NCBI GenBank assembly: GCA_030681135.1
Contig: JAUXXF010000011.1
Span: 1-62,267 of the forward strand
From: Chlamydiales bacterium
GTDB taxonomy: Bacteria > Chlamydiota > Chlamydiia > Chlamydiales > SM23-39
Length of the DNA: 62,267 bases
Direction of reading: 5' to 3'
Part shown: positions 45,568 to 53,765 of the stretch, in pieces
How the letters are laid out: each line of letters opens with the position of its first letter
Position numbering within the stretch: the stretch's first letter is position 1
Position numbers and translations under genes: made by a program
The notes under the pieces: model-generated
Told to the model about the DNA's origin: nothing
The model's database searches: none
Seen by the model: only the letters and a program-made list of their open reading frames with translations

Positions 45568-46022
45568 TATCCACGCTTAAATCGATCAAAACCTGTTTGA
45601 AAGAGTCTTAGTTCACCATTTTTTTCTTTCACCATAGCCAAAAAATCTGCGATGACTTTGAGCTCTTTTGTTTCTGTTTTGGACTTGAGCTCTTCTACTT
45701 TGGTTTCTAGCGCTTCTAAATCATCTTCCGATCCTAAAGAAGGAATGAGGAGCGTTTTGGTATAGCAAGCGGCGGTATTAAGGGATTCGGGTGGAGTGAA
45801 AGAGGCAATCGTGCTTGCATTTGTAAAAGAAGGAAAGGCCCCAAATAAATAATCAAACTCCGAATGAGGCGAATAATAAGGTGTTGCAGGAGCAATCGTG
45901 GTCTTTTCAGGAATAAAGCTCGATTCCCGAATAAACCTTTCGTCAGTTTGTCCCGTTCTTTCTGCATAACGCCTGGAATGTCCCGGCGGCAGAGCGTCGA
46001 TCGTTGTGTATTTATCAGCCAT
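45567..46022 (-). CDS. CT273-like chlamydial protein of unknown function
   Basis: 151 residues and soluble. The N-terminal half is Pro/Ser/Thr-rich with a charged start (MADKYTTIDALPPGHSRRYAERTGQ), and the C-terminal half has a helical, Glu/Lys-rich stretch (EDDLEALETKVEELKSKTETKEL) likely to form a coiled coil. It has no signal peptide. Its operon partner is the TPR gene. MraZ-type repeats lie about 180 bases upstream (46205-46224), so it may share control with the division cluster. Identification rests on gene order. Confidence 0.7.
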   Translation of the reverse strand: MADKYTTIDALPPGHSRRYAERTGQTDERFIRESSFIPEKTTIAPATPYYSPHSEFDYLFGAFPSFTNASTIASFTPPESLNTAACYTKTLLIPSLGSEDDLEALETKVEELKSKTETKELKVIADFLAMVKEKNGELRLFQTGFDRFKRG

Positions 46023-46327
46023 AAGTTCTTTCAGTATAACTTGAGAGGAATTTTTCCGATATACCTCCGCATAAAAGTTGTGAACAACTTCTTTAGTTTT
46101 GTGGAAATAGCTTAAAAAAAATTTCGTAAGCTCTTCGTAAAAAGATATTTATAGAGTTAAGGGCCCTTTCAAAAATATGGATATTAAGAGGAGTTATGAA
46201 CAAATTTCCCACAATTTCCCACAAAAAAATATATATCCTTAAGTCTTTAATCGTCAGATGTTTAGGTGATGGTCGTAATATTTGTTTCTGAAAATGCATT
46301 GCGCATTTTTCGAATTCATGGCTAACA
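46023..46327. other. Intergenic region between the CT273-like gene and mraZ
   Basis: About 305 bases without a gene, between divergent transcripts. It is AT-rich and holds a tandem TTTCCCACAA pair at 46205-46224. A possible DnaA-box-like TGTGAACAA (inverse TTGTTCACA) lies at 46079-46087. Several AT-rich hexamers could serve as promoters, but none is distinctive. Confidence 0.5.
46205..46224 (-). promoter_or_regulatory. Tandem MraZ-like boxes facing the CT273 gene
   Basis: Two perfect tandem copies of TTTCCCACAA (minus strand TTGTGGGAAA). They give GTGGG repeated with a 10-base period, which is the MraZ operator pattern known from other bacteria (TGGG with five-base spacers). Two copies only, in the opposite strand sense to the mraZ-proximal boxes. 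Confidence 0.45.
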
Positions 46328-46353
46328 TGTGGTAGAGTGTGGGAATGTGTGTG
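46328..46353 (+). promoter_or_regulatory. MraZ operator: three boxes with 10-base period
   Basis: TGTGG at 46328, TGTGGG at 46338 and TGTGTG at 46348 are each spaced by 10 bases, directly at the mraZ start. MraZ is known in E. coli and Mycoplasma to bind direct GTGG/TGGG repeats at its own promoter. The match suggests self-control of the division cluster. The third copy is imperfect and overlaps the likely GTG start. Confidence 0.65.
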
Positions 46354-46899
46354 AATAGGTTCTTCTTTACTGGATCTTCAGTGGCAAAACTTGATGAGAA
46401 AGGGCGCTTTGTCCTTCCTCAAGAGATGCGCTACGGTTTGGTCGAAGAAGGAAAATGTGAGTTTGTCGTTGGATTAGGGCTCGGTGGATGTTTGGCGATT
46501 TATCGAAAAAGTATGATCGATAAGATTGTAGAACGTTTTCAAAAGATGCAGCACGTCGCTCAATATCAAAAATTTTTCACCCTGTTTTTTTCAACGCTGC
46601 ACCCCACAGAATGTGATAAAGTGGGCCGCATTTCTTTACCTGCCATGTTAAAAGCTGCAGTAGGCATTGATAAGGAAATCGTGGTTGCCGGGGTCATGGA
46701 CAAAATTGAGCTCTGGCCTAAGAAGGTCTATGATGAAAACTTGCGCAAGCTGTTAGAGGGAGATGATTTAGCGAAAATGACAGAGTCGGCTTTTGCTTTG
46801 CTTAATGAGGAAACTTCTTCTCCAGCTGTTCAAACTCCAGCGCCTCCTGTTTCTTCAGTGAACCCGCTTTATATGAACTCTGACTCTTTATCATTATGA
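46351..46899 (+). CDS. mraZ: Transcriptional regulator MraZ
   Basis: 182 residues from the GTG at 46351, chosen because GGGA lies 6 bases upstream; the frame is also open from GTG 46339 and ATG 46345. Both MraZ half-motifs are present: KLDEKGRFVLPQEMR in the first SpoVT/AbrB-like domain and CDKVGRISLPAMLKAAVG in the second. The C-terminal 40 residues are a Pro/Ser tail not typical of the ~150-residue family. It is a DNA-binding regulator of the division and cell-wall cluster and is followed by rsmH with a 4-base overlap. Confidence 0.92.
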   Translation: MNRFFFTGSSVAKLDEKGRFVLPQEMRYGLVEEGKCEFVVGLGLGGCLAIYRKSMIDKIVERFQKMQHVAQYQKFFTLFFSTLHPTECDKVGRISLPAMLKAAVGIDKEIVVAGVMDKIELWPKKVYDENLRKLLEGDDLAKMTESAFALLNEETSSPAVQTPAPPVSSVNPLYMNSDSLSL

Positions 46900-47816
46900 A
46901 GGCGCCGCATGTTGCTGTCCTTCTTAAGGAAGTCCTGCAGGCCTTTGAAGGGGTCTTGCTAGAAGTGTTTTTTGATGGAACCGTCGGTGCAGGGGGGCAT
47001 GCAAGAGCCATCTTAGCAGCTCATCCTGAAATTAGACGTTATATAGGTTGTGACCAAGACCCAAGAGCGCATCGAGAGGCGATTGAAACGCTTGGGCCTT
47101 GGAGGGAAAAAGTGGAATTTGTGAACGAGCGCTATTCTCATTTGGGTCAAATTTTGCGAGGAAAAAAACTGTCTGGGGTCGACGGTTTTTTGATCGATGT
47201 GGGCGTCTCGTCCATGCAGATCGATGAATCAGAGAGAGGATTTAGTTTTCTTCGCGATGGGCCTCTTGACATGAGGATGAATCCAGATGCTTCTTTAACC
47301 GCCGCAATCATTGTGAACCAATATCCGGAGGCGGAGATTGCAAGAATCCTTTTTGAATATGGCGAAGAGCGGCGATCGAGACAAATTGCCAAAGCTCTTG
47401 TTGCTGTAAGAAGAAAAAAAGAGATTCGAACAACTGCCGAACTGGTGAAGATCGTGGAGCCTATTGTTGGGCGCGGGCCCATCCATCCTGCTACACGAGT
47501 ATTCCAGGCGCTCCGTATCGCGGTGAATGATGAATTGGGAGAGCTGCAGCGCGGCCTCGAGGCCGCGATTGAGCTGACAAAGCCGGGCGGAAGGATTGCT
47601 GCGATCTCGTTTCATAGTTTAGAAGATCGGATTGTGAAAAATCTTTTTCGGATCAATGAGTGGCGAGCCGTTAAAAGGGGACCTCCTTCTCAAGGAACAT
47701 TGAAAATATTGACTAAAAAACCCCTGATTGCAAGTCCCCAAGAGGTTCAAAGCAATCCTCGCTCACGAAGCGCAAAGCTCCGAATTGTTGAAAAAATGGC
47801 AGGCAACGATGCGTAA
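46896..47816 (+). CDS. rsmH: 16S rRNA (cytosine-1402 N4) methyltransferase RsmH (MraW)
   Basis: 306 residues with the RsmH signatures: HVAVLLKEVLQAF at the start, the SAM motif FDGTVGAGGHARAIL, DGFLIDVGVSSMQIDESERGF, GPLDMRMN, and the C-terminal HPATRVFQALRIAVNDEL and AISFHSLEDRIVK. It methylates C1402 in the decoding centre of 16S rRNA. Its start overlaps mraZ by 4 bases (ATGA) and its end overlaps ftsL by 8, so the three are translationally linked. Confidence 0.96.
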   Translation: MKAPHVAVLLKEVLQAFEGVLLEVFFDGTVGAGGHARAILAAHPEIRRYIGCDQDPRAHREAIETLGPWREKVEFVNERYSHLGQILRGKKLSGVDGFLIDVGVSSMQIDESERGFSFLRDGPLDMRMNPDASLTAAIIVNQYPEAEIARILFEYGEERRSRQIAKALVAVRRKKEIRTTAELVKIVEPIVGRGPIHPATRVFQALRIAVNDELGELQRGLEAAIELTKPGGRIAAISFHSLEDRIVKNLFRINEWRAVKRGPPSQGTLKILTKKPLIASPQEVQSNPRSRSAKLRIVEKMAGNDA

Positions 47817-48108
47817 AGGATTATTGATTAAGCTCGGCTTTTGTCTTTTGACCTCTGGCAGCTGTCTCTATTCCTATTTCGATAAACAAAATGAGCTCAC
47901 GCAGATGAAAATTCGACTTCCTCAATTGGAAAAAGAGATTCATGTCATTCGGGAAGAATCCAGACGCCTCCATTATCAAGTAGATCAATTTGAAAGCCCT
48001 TCTCATTTAATGGAGCTAGCTCGTTCTCCTGAATTTAGCCACTTAAAACATCCGTTACTCCGCGAAATTTTAACAGTCCCCGAAGATATCGTCGCACAAG
48101 CTCCTTAA
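47809..48108 (+). CDS. ftsL: FtsL-like division protein
   Basis: 99 residues from the ATG at 47809; the frame is also open from 47728, inside rsmH. It has one membrane segment (LLIKLGFCLLTSGSCLYSYF) and then a coiled coil (LTQMKIRLPQLEKEIHVIREESRRLHYQVDQF), the layout of FtsL. It sits between rsmH and pbp3, as does CT271, the chlamydial FtsL candidate. It would bring the PBP to the division site. Its stop codon lies within the 170-bp repeat that follows, so its 3' end has been rewritten by the insertion or abuts it exactly. Confidence 0.8.
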   Translation: MRKGLLIKLGFCLLTSGSCLYSYFDKQNELTQMKIRLPQLEKEIHVIREESRRLHYQVDQFESPSHLMELARSPEFSHLKHPLLREILTVPEDIVAQAP

Positions 48109-48274
48109 TTGGGGCTTTGCCCCAAACCCCACCAAAGGGCTTCGCCCTTTGGAAACCCTCTTTTTTGTTTTTTTCTGAGACAAAGCCTATAGGCTTTGTC
48201 TCAGAAAAAAAAGAAAAATAGGATTCCATAAGGACGTAGTCCTTTGGCGGGGTTTGGGGTGGAACCCCAATTAA
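48105..48274. repeat. 170-bp GGGGC-type palindromic element inside the division operon
   Basis: Outer ends TTAATTGGGG and CCCCAATTAA are perfect inverses. Left CCCCAAACCCCACCAAAGG pairs with right CCTTTGGCGGGGTTTGGGG, and the centre is a hairpin TCTGAGACAAAGCC-TATA-GGCTTTGTCTCAGA. Each half also contains a smaller hairpin. It fills the whole gap between ftsL and pbp3. Shortened relatives lie at 24944 and 32090. Confidence 0.9.
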
Positions 48275-48285
48275 ACAGGTCTATT

Positions 48286-50250
48286 ATGCAACAACGTCCT
48301 CGTCTTTTAATGATCGCTGTTTTTTTGTTTCTTCTTTTTTGTACATTGATTGTCCGTTTTTATCAGATTCAAATTGTGGAAGGGGACAAATGGGTACGAA
48401 TGGCGACTGCGCAGCATGAGACGATTATTAGACAGCCATTTATGCGCGGCTCTTTTTATTCGAATACTTCGATTAAGCAAGGGCATCCTGAAGAAAGGCA
48501 GCCTCTTGTCATTGATGTGATGAAGTTTCATTTGTATATAGATCCAGATTCGATTCCTGAGCCTGTCAAAGAGAAGATGGCAGATGAGCTAGCTGGGCTT
48601 TTACGTGTGGAAGATAGAGAGGGTTTTTGTAAGAAATTTTCTCGAAAAAGCCGCAGTATAAAAATTGCTAGCTGGCTGGAAAAAGAAGAGAAAGAGAAGG
48701 TGTTTCAGTGGTGGCAAGTATTTTCGAAAAAAACAAATCTTGTTCGCAATGCGCTGTATGCTTTGTCCGATTATAAACGCTCTTATCCTTACGGCTCTTT
48801 GTTGGGTTCAGTCTTGCATACAGTGCAAGATGAAAGGGATCCGAAGACAGGTCAGCATGTTCCAACGGGAGGGCTTGAGCTATTATTTAACTCCTATTTA
48901 ATGGGGCGAGAGGGGAAAAGGCTTATTGTCCGCTCTCCACGTCACAGTCTCGATGTTGGTAAAGTCATCCAGGAACCAGAAAATGGGGCCGATATCTATT
49001 TGACGATTAATCTTTATTTGCAAGCGATTGCAGAATCAGAATTAAAACGGGGAGTTCAGTCGGCAAAAGCTCGCGGTGGATGGGCAGTCATGATGGATCC
49101 TTACACGGGAGAAATTTTAGCGCTAGCGCAAGAGCCTTCGTTTAATCCGATCAATTACCGAGATTATTATAATCGGCCTGAGCTCCAAGAGTGGACTCGC
49201 GTGAAAGCGGTGACTGATTGCTTTGAGCCCGGATCGATTTTCAAGCCGATTACGGCAGCTATTTCTATGAGGGCTAACCAAGAACTCCAAAGAAAAGGAA
49301 AAAAAACTCTTTTTTCCCCAGATGAAAAAATTGCGACCTCTAATGGATGGTTTCCTGGAAGAACGTTTCCTTTGAAAGATGGGAGGCTTCATTCTTATCT
49401 CAATATGGACCTCGCTTTGCAAAAGTCGTCGAACGTGTATATGGGCAAGTTGGCAGAGCGGCTAGTCCATACAATGGGAGACATGTGGTACCGAACTGCT
49501 TTGCATGACCTATTTGGATTTGGGAAAAAAACCAATATCGAACTTCCTGCAGAAAGTTCAGGCCTTCTTCCGACTCCTGGAAAATTGCATCCGAATGGCA
49601 AATTAGAGTGGTCTTTGCCCACTCCTTATTCTTTAGCGATTGGTCATAATATTTTAATTAATAGTATCCAAATGGTTCTCTCTTATGCTATATTAGCCAA
49701 CGGCGGTTTTCGAGTGCAGCCTCACCTTGTTCAAAAAATTGTGAAAGAGGGGAAAGTCCTAGTGGATCATACCCATTTTGGATTGGGGGAGCAAATTTTA
49801 GATACTTCGCTGACAAAACGGATTGTACGAGGAATGAAATTTGTTACAAAAGAGGGAGGCATCTGCAAAAGGGCTGACATCATGGGATATACAGAAGCCG
49901 GGAAATCGGGAACTGCTGAAAAAGTCATCAATGGTGTCTATTCCAAAGATCATCAAATCTCCTCTTTTCTTGGGTTTGCTCCTGCCGATCATCCTCGCTT
50001 TGTACTTCTTGTGTCTCTCGATGATCCAGAAAAAAAATTCATTCCTGGGGTAGGTAAACATCAGTTGGGAGGAGTGTGTGCCGCTCCTGTCTTTCGTGAG
50101 ATTGCTGCCCGCGCTTTGCAGTATTTAGGTGTAGATCCTGATGATCCCTACGGATACCCTCCTGGAGATCCTCGTCGAAATAGTGAAAAAGCCGATTGGG
50201 CTCAGCAAGTGCGAGACTTAAAACAACTGTATGAAGAGTGGAATCATTAA
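48286..50250 (+). CDS. pbp3: Penicillin-binding protein 3 (transpeptidase)
   Basis: 654 residues from the ATG at 48286; the frame is open a further 14 codons but those are read from the repeat. One membrane segment at the start (LLMIAVFLFLLFCTLIVRF) is followed by the PBP dimerisation domain and the transpeptidase with SxxK in PGSIFKPIT, SxN in KSSNVYM and KSG in AGKSGTAEK (normally KTG). It cross-links chlamydial peptidoglycan at the division septum and is the FtsI-type partner of FtsL. murE follows, its coding start lying 1 base after the pbp3 stop. Confidence 0.94.
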   Translation: MQQRPRLLMIAVFLFLLFCTLIVRFYQIQIVEGDKWVRMATAQHETIIRQPFMRGSFYSNTSIKQGHPEERQPLVIDVMKFHLYIDPDSIPEPVKEKMADELAGLLRVEDREGFCKKFSRKSRSIKIASWLEKEEKEKVFQWWQVFSKKTNLVRNALYALSDYKRSYPYGSLLGSVLHTVQDERDPKTGQHVPTGGLELLFNSYLMGREGKRLIVRSPRHSLDVGKVIQEPENGADIYLTINLYLQAIAESELKRGVQSAKARGGWAVMMDPYTGEILALAQEPSFNPINYRDYYNRPELQEWTRVKAVTDCFEPGSIFKPITAAISMRANQELQRKGKKTLFSPDEKIATSNGWFPGRTFPLKDGRLHSYLNMDLALQKSSNVYMGKLAERLVHTMGDMWYRTALHDLFGFGKKTNIELPAESSGLLPTPGKLHPNGKLEWSLPTPYSLAIGHNILINSIQMVLSYAILANGGFRVQPHLVQKIVKEGKVLVDHTHFGLGEQILDTSLTKRIVRGMKFVTKEGGICKRADIMGYTEAGKSGTAEKVINGVYSKDHQISSFLGFAPADHPRFVLLVSLDDPEKKFIPGVGKHQLGGVCAAPVFREIAARALQYLGVDPDDPYGYPPGDPRRNSEKADWAQQVRDLKQLYEEWNH

Positions 50251-50251
50251 G

Positions 50252-51706
50252 ATGAAACTTCGCAGCTTAGTACGGTCTTTACCCGATCTGGAGATTCCTC
50301 TCGAGATCAAAGGGGCAAAAGATATTGAGATTTCGGGCTTATCAATAGATTCCAGGAGCACTTCCCCGGGACATCTTTTTATCGCAAAAAAAGGAATGGT
50401 CCATGATGGCTCTACATTTATCGAAAAAGCTCTGCAAGCAGGTGCTGTAGCTACTCTTTCCGATCTTTACGATCCTTTTTTCACCACAACGCAACTGATT
50501 CATCCAGATCCCTCATCTCTTATTGCCCTTTTGGCCTCAAGATTTTATCGAAAACCTTCTCGGGAATTATTGGTCTTTGGCGTGACAGGAACAAAAGGGA
50601 AAACGACAACAACCTATTTGGCTAAGCAGCTTTTAGATGCGATCAACCTTCCTTCTGGTTTAATAGGAACTGTGGAAACCGTGGCTGGGGACTTTTGTTT
50701 TTCTTCGACCCTCACGACCCACGATCCGATTTTTAATCAAAAATGGCTTCGTGAAATGGTCAGCCGAGGTTGCAAAGCAGCTTGTTTAGAGGTCTCTTCT
50801 CATGGTCTTATGCAGCATCGAGTAGAGGAGATCGATTTTGATGCGGCTTTATTTACAAACCTTTACAGCGATCATCTCGATTATCACAAAACAATGGACG
50901 ACTATGCGGGGGCCAAAAGAAAGCTTTTTGAGATGCTTGAAAAAAGTCCTAAAAAACGAAAAAGAGCCCTTTTTAATAGTGATAGTCCCTGGTCTGCATG
51001 GATGCAAGAGGGAATAACCGGAAAGATTCCTTCTTGGACATTTGGGATCGATCAACCTGCAGATATTCGGGCGACCGATTGTGTATTTAGCGCTCAGGGG
51101 GTGGAGTTTTTGGTTCATTTTCAGGGAGAAAAAGTTCTCTTCAAGATTCCTCTGATTGGGAAATTTAATGTGTATAATGCTCTGGGGGCGATTGGGTTAG
51201 CGCTGCATACTGGAGCCTCTCTTGAGCAGCTACAAGCCGCGGCCCTCCATTTAAGAGGAGCTCCTGGAAGATTAGAGAGAGCTGCACCGCAAGTATTTGT
51301 AGATTTTGCCCATACGGGAGAGTCTTTAGCCCATGCGCTCAGCACACTGAAGGATATGACGCAAAAGAAGCTCTGGGTGGTTTTCGGGTGCGGAGGAGAC
51401 CGAGATCCTAATCGACGCATTCAGATGGCCAAAGCAGCGGAGAGATATGCAGATAGAATTGTGGTAACGAGCGATAACCCGAGGAGCGAGTCTCCAGAGG
51501 AAATTTGTCGTCAGATTTTATCAGGCTTTGAAGAGCGTGAGCGAGTATACGTTGAGCTCGATCGAAAAGCTGCGATCACTTATGCTGTGTCTTTATTGCA
51601 AGAGGGGGATCTTTTGCTCGTTGCTGGTAAAGGACATGAAAAAGTGCAGATCTTTGCTCGCCACACGGTTCCCTTCGATGATGTAGCAATTGTGCAACAG
51701 GTCTAA
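50252..51706 (+). CDS. murE: UDP-MurNAc-Ala-Glu: meso-diaminopimelate ligase MurE
   Basis: 484 residues from the ATG at 50252 (an earlier in-frame ATG lies inside pbp3). The ATP site reads VTGTKGKTTTTYL, with the carbamylated-lysine loop and the UDP-MurNAc-contacting GLIGTVET. The diaminopimelate recognition motif DNPRSE is present (VTSDNPRSESPEE, about 410), so it adds meso-DAP, not lysine. It works in the cytoplasm and uses diaminopimelate made through DapL (16689). Its stop overlaps the next start as TAATG. Confidence 0.96.
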   Translation: MKLRSLVRSLPDLEIPLEIKGAKDIEISGLSIDSRSTSPGHLFIAKKGMVHDGSTFIEKALQAGAVATLSDLYDPFFTTTQLIHPDPSSLIALLASRFYRKPSRELLVFGVTGTKGKTTTTYLAKQLLDAINLPSGLIGTVETVAGDFCFSSTLTTHDPIFNQKWLREMVSRGCKAACLEVSSHGLMQHRVEEIDFDAALFTNLYSDHLDYHKTMDDYAGAKRKLFEMLEKSPKKRKRALFNSDSPWSAWMQEGITGKIPSWTFGIDQPADIRATDCVFSAQGVEFLVHFQGEKVLFKIPLIGKFNVYNALGAIGLALHTGASLEQLQAAALHLRGAPGRLERAAPQVFVDFAHTGESLAHALSTLKDMTQKKLWVVFGCGGDRDPNRRIQMAKAAERYADRIVVTSDNPRSESPEEICRQILSGFEERERVYVELDRKAAITYAVSLLQEGDLLLVAGKGHEKVQIFARHTVPFDDVAIVQQV

Positions 51707-52371
51707 TGGCGCGGCAAATCTTCCTTTGGCTCTTTTTTTGTTCTCTTAGTTTTTCGCTGCATGCTCGAAAAACAGCCAGCTCGATTCCTTTACTTTCTTC
51801 CAATTCTGCAACCATTATGATTGACGCAGGTCACGGAGGAACGGATCGAGGGACCCGCGCCAAATCTCCTTTTTGCGAAGAAAAAAGGCTTTGTTTGCAG
51901 ACAAGTCGCCTTGTGAAAAAATACCTCGATCAGTTGGGATATCGAGTGATTATGACCCGTTCTACCGATGTGTTCGTCCCGTTGTCTCGGCGGGTAGAGA
52001 TGGCCGATCAAGTCGGCGCGACGCTGTTCGTGAGCGTCCATTATAACTCAGCGCCGAGCCCAGAGGCTAAAGGAATTGAGATTTTCTATTCCGAATCGAA
52101 AGAACAAAAGGTTCGTTCGGCTGCTTCCAAGAAACTAGCTCAAACAATCCTTTCCAAGGTCATTCAGAGGACCTCTGCCCATTCACGGGGAGTCAAAAAA
52201 AGGAATTTTTTTGTCATTCGAGAGACCTCTATGCCGGCTGTCCTCATTGAAGGGGGATTTATTTCCAATCCAGAGGAAAGGTCTTATCTTAAAGACCATG
52301 AGTATATTGATAAAATTGCCAGAGGGATTGCAGACGGTATTGATCAATATTATCGAGGTAAGCGTTTTTAG
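51706..52371 (+). CDS. ami: N-acetylmuramoyl-L-alanine amidase (Amidase_3)
   Basis: 221 residues. A signal peptide (MARQIFLWLFFCSLSFSLHA) is followed by a zinc amidase domain. Zinc ligands are the His in MIDAGHGGTD, Glu in FCEEKRLCLQ and His in FVSVHYNSAP; the catalytic Glu is in VLIEGGFISNPEE. It is periplasmic and cuts the stem peptide from the glycan during division. It is the last gene of the mraZ-ami run, matching CT268 at the end of the chlamydial cluster, as I remember it. The start overlaps murE by one base. Confidence 0.95.
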   Translation: MARQIFLWLFFCSLSFSLHARKTASSIPLLSSNSATIMIDAGHGGTDRGTRAKSPFCEEKRLCLQTSRLVKKYLDQLGYRVIMTRSTDVFVPLSRRVEMADQVGATLFVSVHYNSAPSPEAKGIEIFYSESKEQKVRSAASKKLAQTILSKVIQRTSAHSRGVKKRNFFVIRETSMPAVLIEGGFISNPEERSYLKDHEYIDKIARGIADGIDQYYRGKRF

Positions 52372-52475
52372 TGTTTTTAACTCATTGTAGCTTGCTGTCT
52401 TAATTATATTTAATTACTTAATTTGATAATAAACCTCCGATTTTATTAAAATAAAGTCAATAGGCGGGGGAGAGT

Positions 52476-53429
52476 ATGTCAGAGCATCAAGAAGAATCAG
52501 CTCATTCAGCTGAACCAGAGCATATTGCATCTGATCAAGGGGAGAAATATAACGATTCTTCTCCTTATATAAAAGATATGACCGAGGCTCTTGAACAGCG
52601 GAACTGTTCTTTAGGGGAAGTTCCTCAGTCATTTTTGATGGATCCTTCTGCATTTTTGCCTTTGAATACTGACCGATTAATGGTGAATGGCGCATTGGAA
52701 AAATTGATTGCGGACACCAATCTGATGGTTCAAGGGGAGATTGATCAAATCCAAAGGCTGCACAAGAAAATTTCTTTTTGGGAAGACAAAATCGCAAAAA
52801 ACAGAATGTTGATGGATACCAATCGAGCTTGCATTCTGAAAAACACGAGTGATATTGCCTATGATAGAAAAAATCGGGATTATTGGTTGGGTCGTGCAGA
52901 GCTTGTCCATTTAGATTATCGGCAAGCAGAAGCTGCAGGTCATACAGAAGTTTGGAGATGGCTGATTAAGAAATGGGGATTAAAAAATCCTGATGGAACG
53001 GTGATTGATCCTGCAAGTTCTGCCGCTGAAAGGCTATGTATTGAAAAGTCGAATCATTTGGCTGAAGAGTATCGGACAGTGGGCAATCGTTATGAGCAGG
53101 CAAAAAAAGAAAAAGAAGCGCAAAATTATCGTCTGATTCGGGAGAATACAAGATATTTACAGGCCAATGACACATTACAAAAATATATTGCAGAGGCTTA
53201 TAGCACAGAAATTGAGCCCTGCCAAGATGGTGTACTTCTTCTTAAAGAGCTTAGTGTAAAATTAAAAACTCTTGAGAAAAAGGCAGAGCTAGCAACTTAC
53301 GGCGAGTTGAGAAGTTGGGCGGATGGTTTTTTAAATGATTTTCTCAAATCAAATCCAAGAGTTTCTTTTTCAGTTGTGACAGAGTTTCGGAAAATAGCCT
53401 CTATTCCTTTGCCTGGCGAAAATTGCTAA
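52476..53429 (+). CDS. Coiled-coil protein of unknown function
   Basis: 317 residues, no signal peptide or membrane segment. Residues 1-40 are charged and acidic. From about 80 to 285 the protein is almost wholly helical with heptad-like spacing (for example DQIQRLHKKISFWEDKIAKN and YEQAKKEKEAQNYRLIRENT), pointing to an extended coiled coil. Cysteines are few. I do not recognise it; the position after ami gives no clue. A structural or type III substrate protein is possible. A hairpin follows its stop. Confidence 0.6.
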   Translation: MSEHQEESAHSAEPEHIASDQGEKYNDSSPYIKDMTEALEQRNCSLGEVPQSFLMDPSAFLPLNTDRLMVNGALEKLIADTNLMVQGEIDQIQRLHKKISFWEDKIAKNRMLMDTNRACILKNTSDIAYDRKNRDYWLGRAELVHLDYRQAEAAGHTEVWRWLIKKWGLKNPDGTVIDPASSAAERLCIEKSNHLAEEYRTVGNRYEQAKKEKEAQNYRLIRENTRYLQANDTLQKYIAEAYSTEIEPCQDGVLLLKELSVKLKTLEKKAELATYGELRSWADGFLNDFLKSNPRVSFSVVTEFRKIASIPLPGENC

Positions 53430-53450
53430 AAGCATCATTGTTTCTCCTCT

Positions 53451-53488
53451 GAGCGCTCTCCCAATGGGGGGTGCTCCTTTGAGTTTTT
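53451..53488 (+). terminator. Terminator after the coiled-coil gene
   Basis: An imperfect stem, GAGCGCTCTCCC paired with GGGGGGTGCTC around a short AAT loop, is followed by CTTTGAGTTTTTT, a usable T-run. It starts 21 bases after the stop of the gene. Confidence 0.55.
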
Positions 53489-53516
53489 TCACAAAGTTTT
53501 CTTGTTTTCACCCTAA

Positions 53517-53686
53517 GAACCTATCCTAATAAAAAGTTCCAGTCGATTTTCAGGTTCTTTTGAGCTCAATTTTCGACTTTTTTGCCGGGGGTCATATACG
53601 GTGTTTGATATTACCCCCGGCAAAAAAGCCGAAAATTGGCCAAAATAATCCTGAAAATCGACGGAAATTTTTATTAGGATAGGTTC
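53517..53686. repeat. 170-bp palindromic element, second copy, inverted
   Basis: GAACCTATCCTAATAAAA arms and a central GCCGGGGG / CCCCCGGC pair, near-identical to 33939-34108 when read on the other strand, including the asymmetric parts (GTTCTTTTGAGC on one arm and GGCCAAAATAATCC on the other). It has the same length and lacks the extra 28-bp outer arms. Together with the terminator it occupies the gene-free stretch 53430-53765; the final 80 bases are the leader of the next gene. Confidence 0.9.
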
Positions 53687-53765
53687 AAAAGATTGTTGCA
53701 GATCTCGTTGGTTGTTTGTGGATAAATAAAAAAAAATATATGGTGTTTTTGACGGAGTTTCTGAG

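Noticed and set aside
46079..46087. DnaA-box-like sequence suggesting a replication origin
   Set aside because: One near match in an AT-rich gap is expected by chance, and the TTTCCCACAA repeats fit MraZ boxes better than DnaA boxes.
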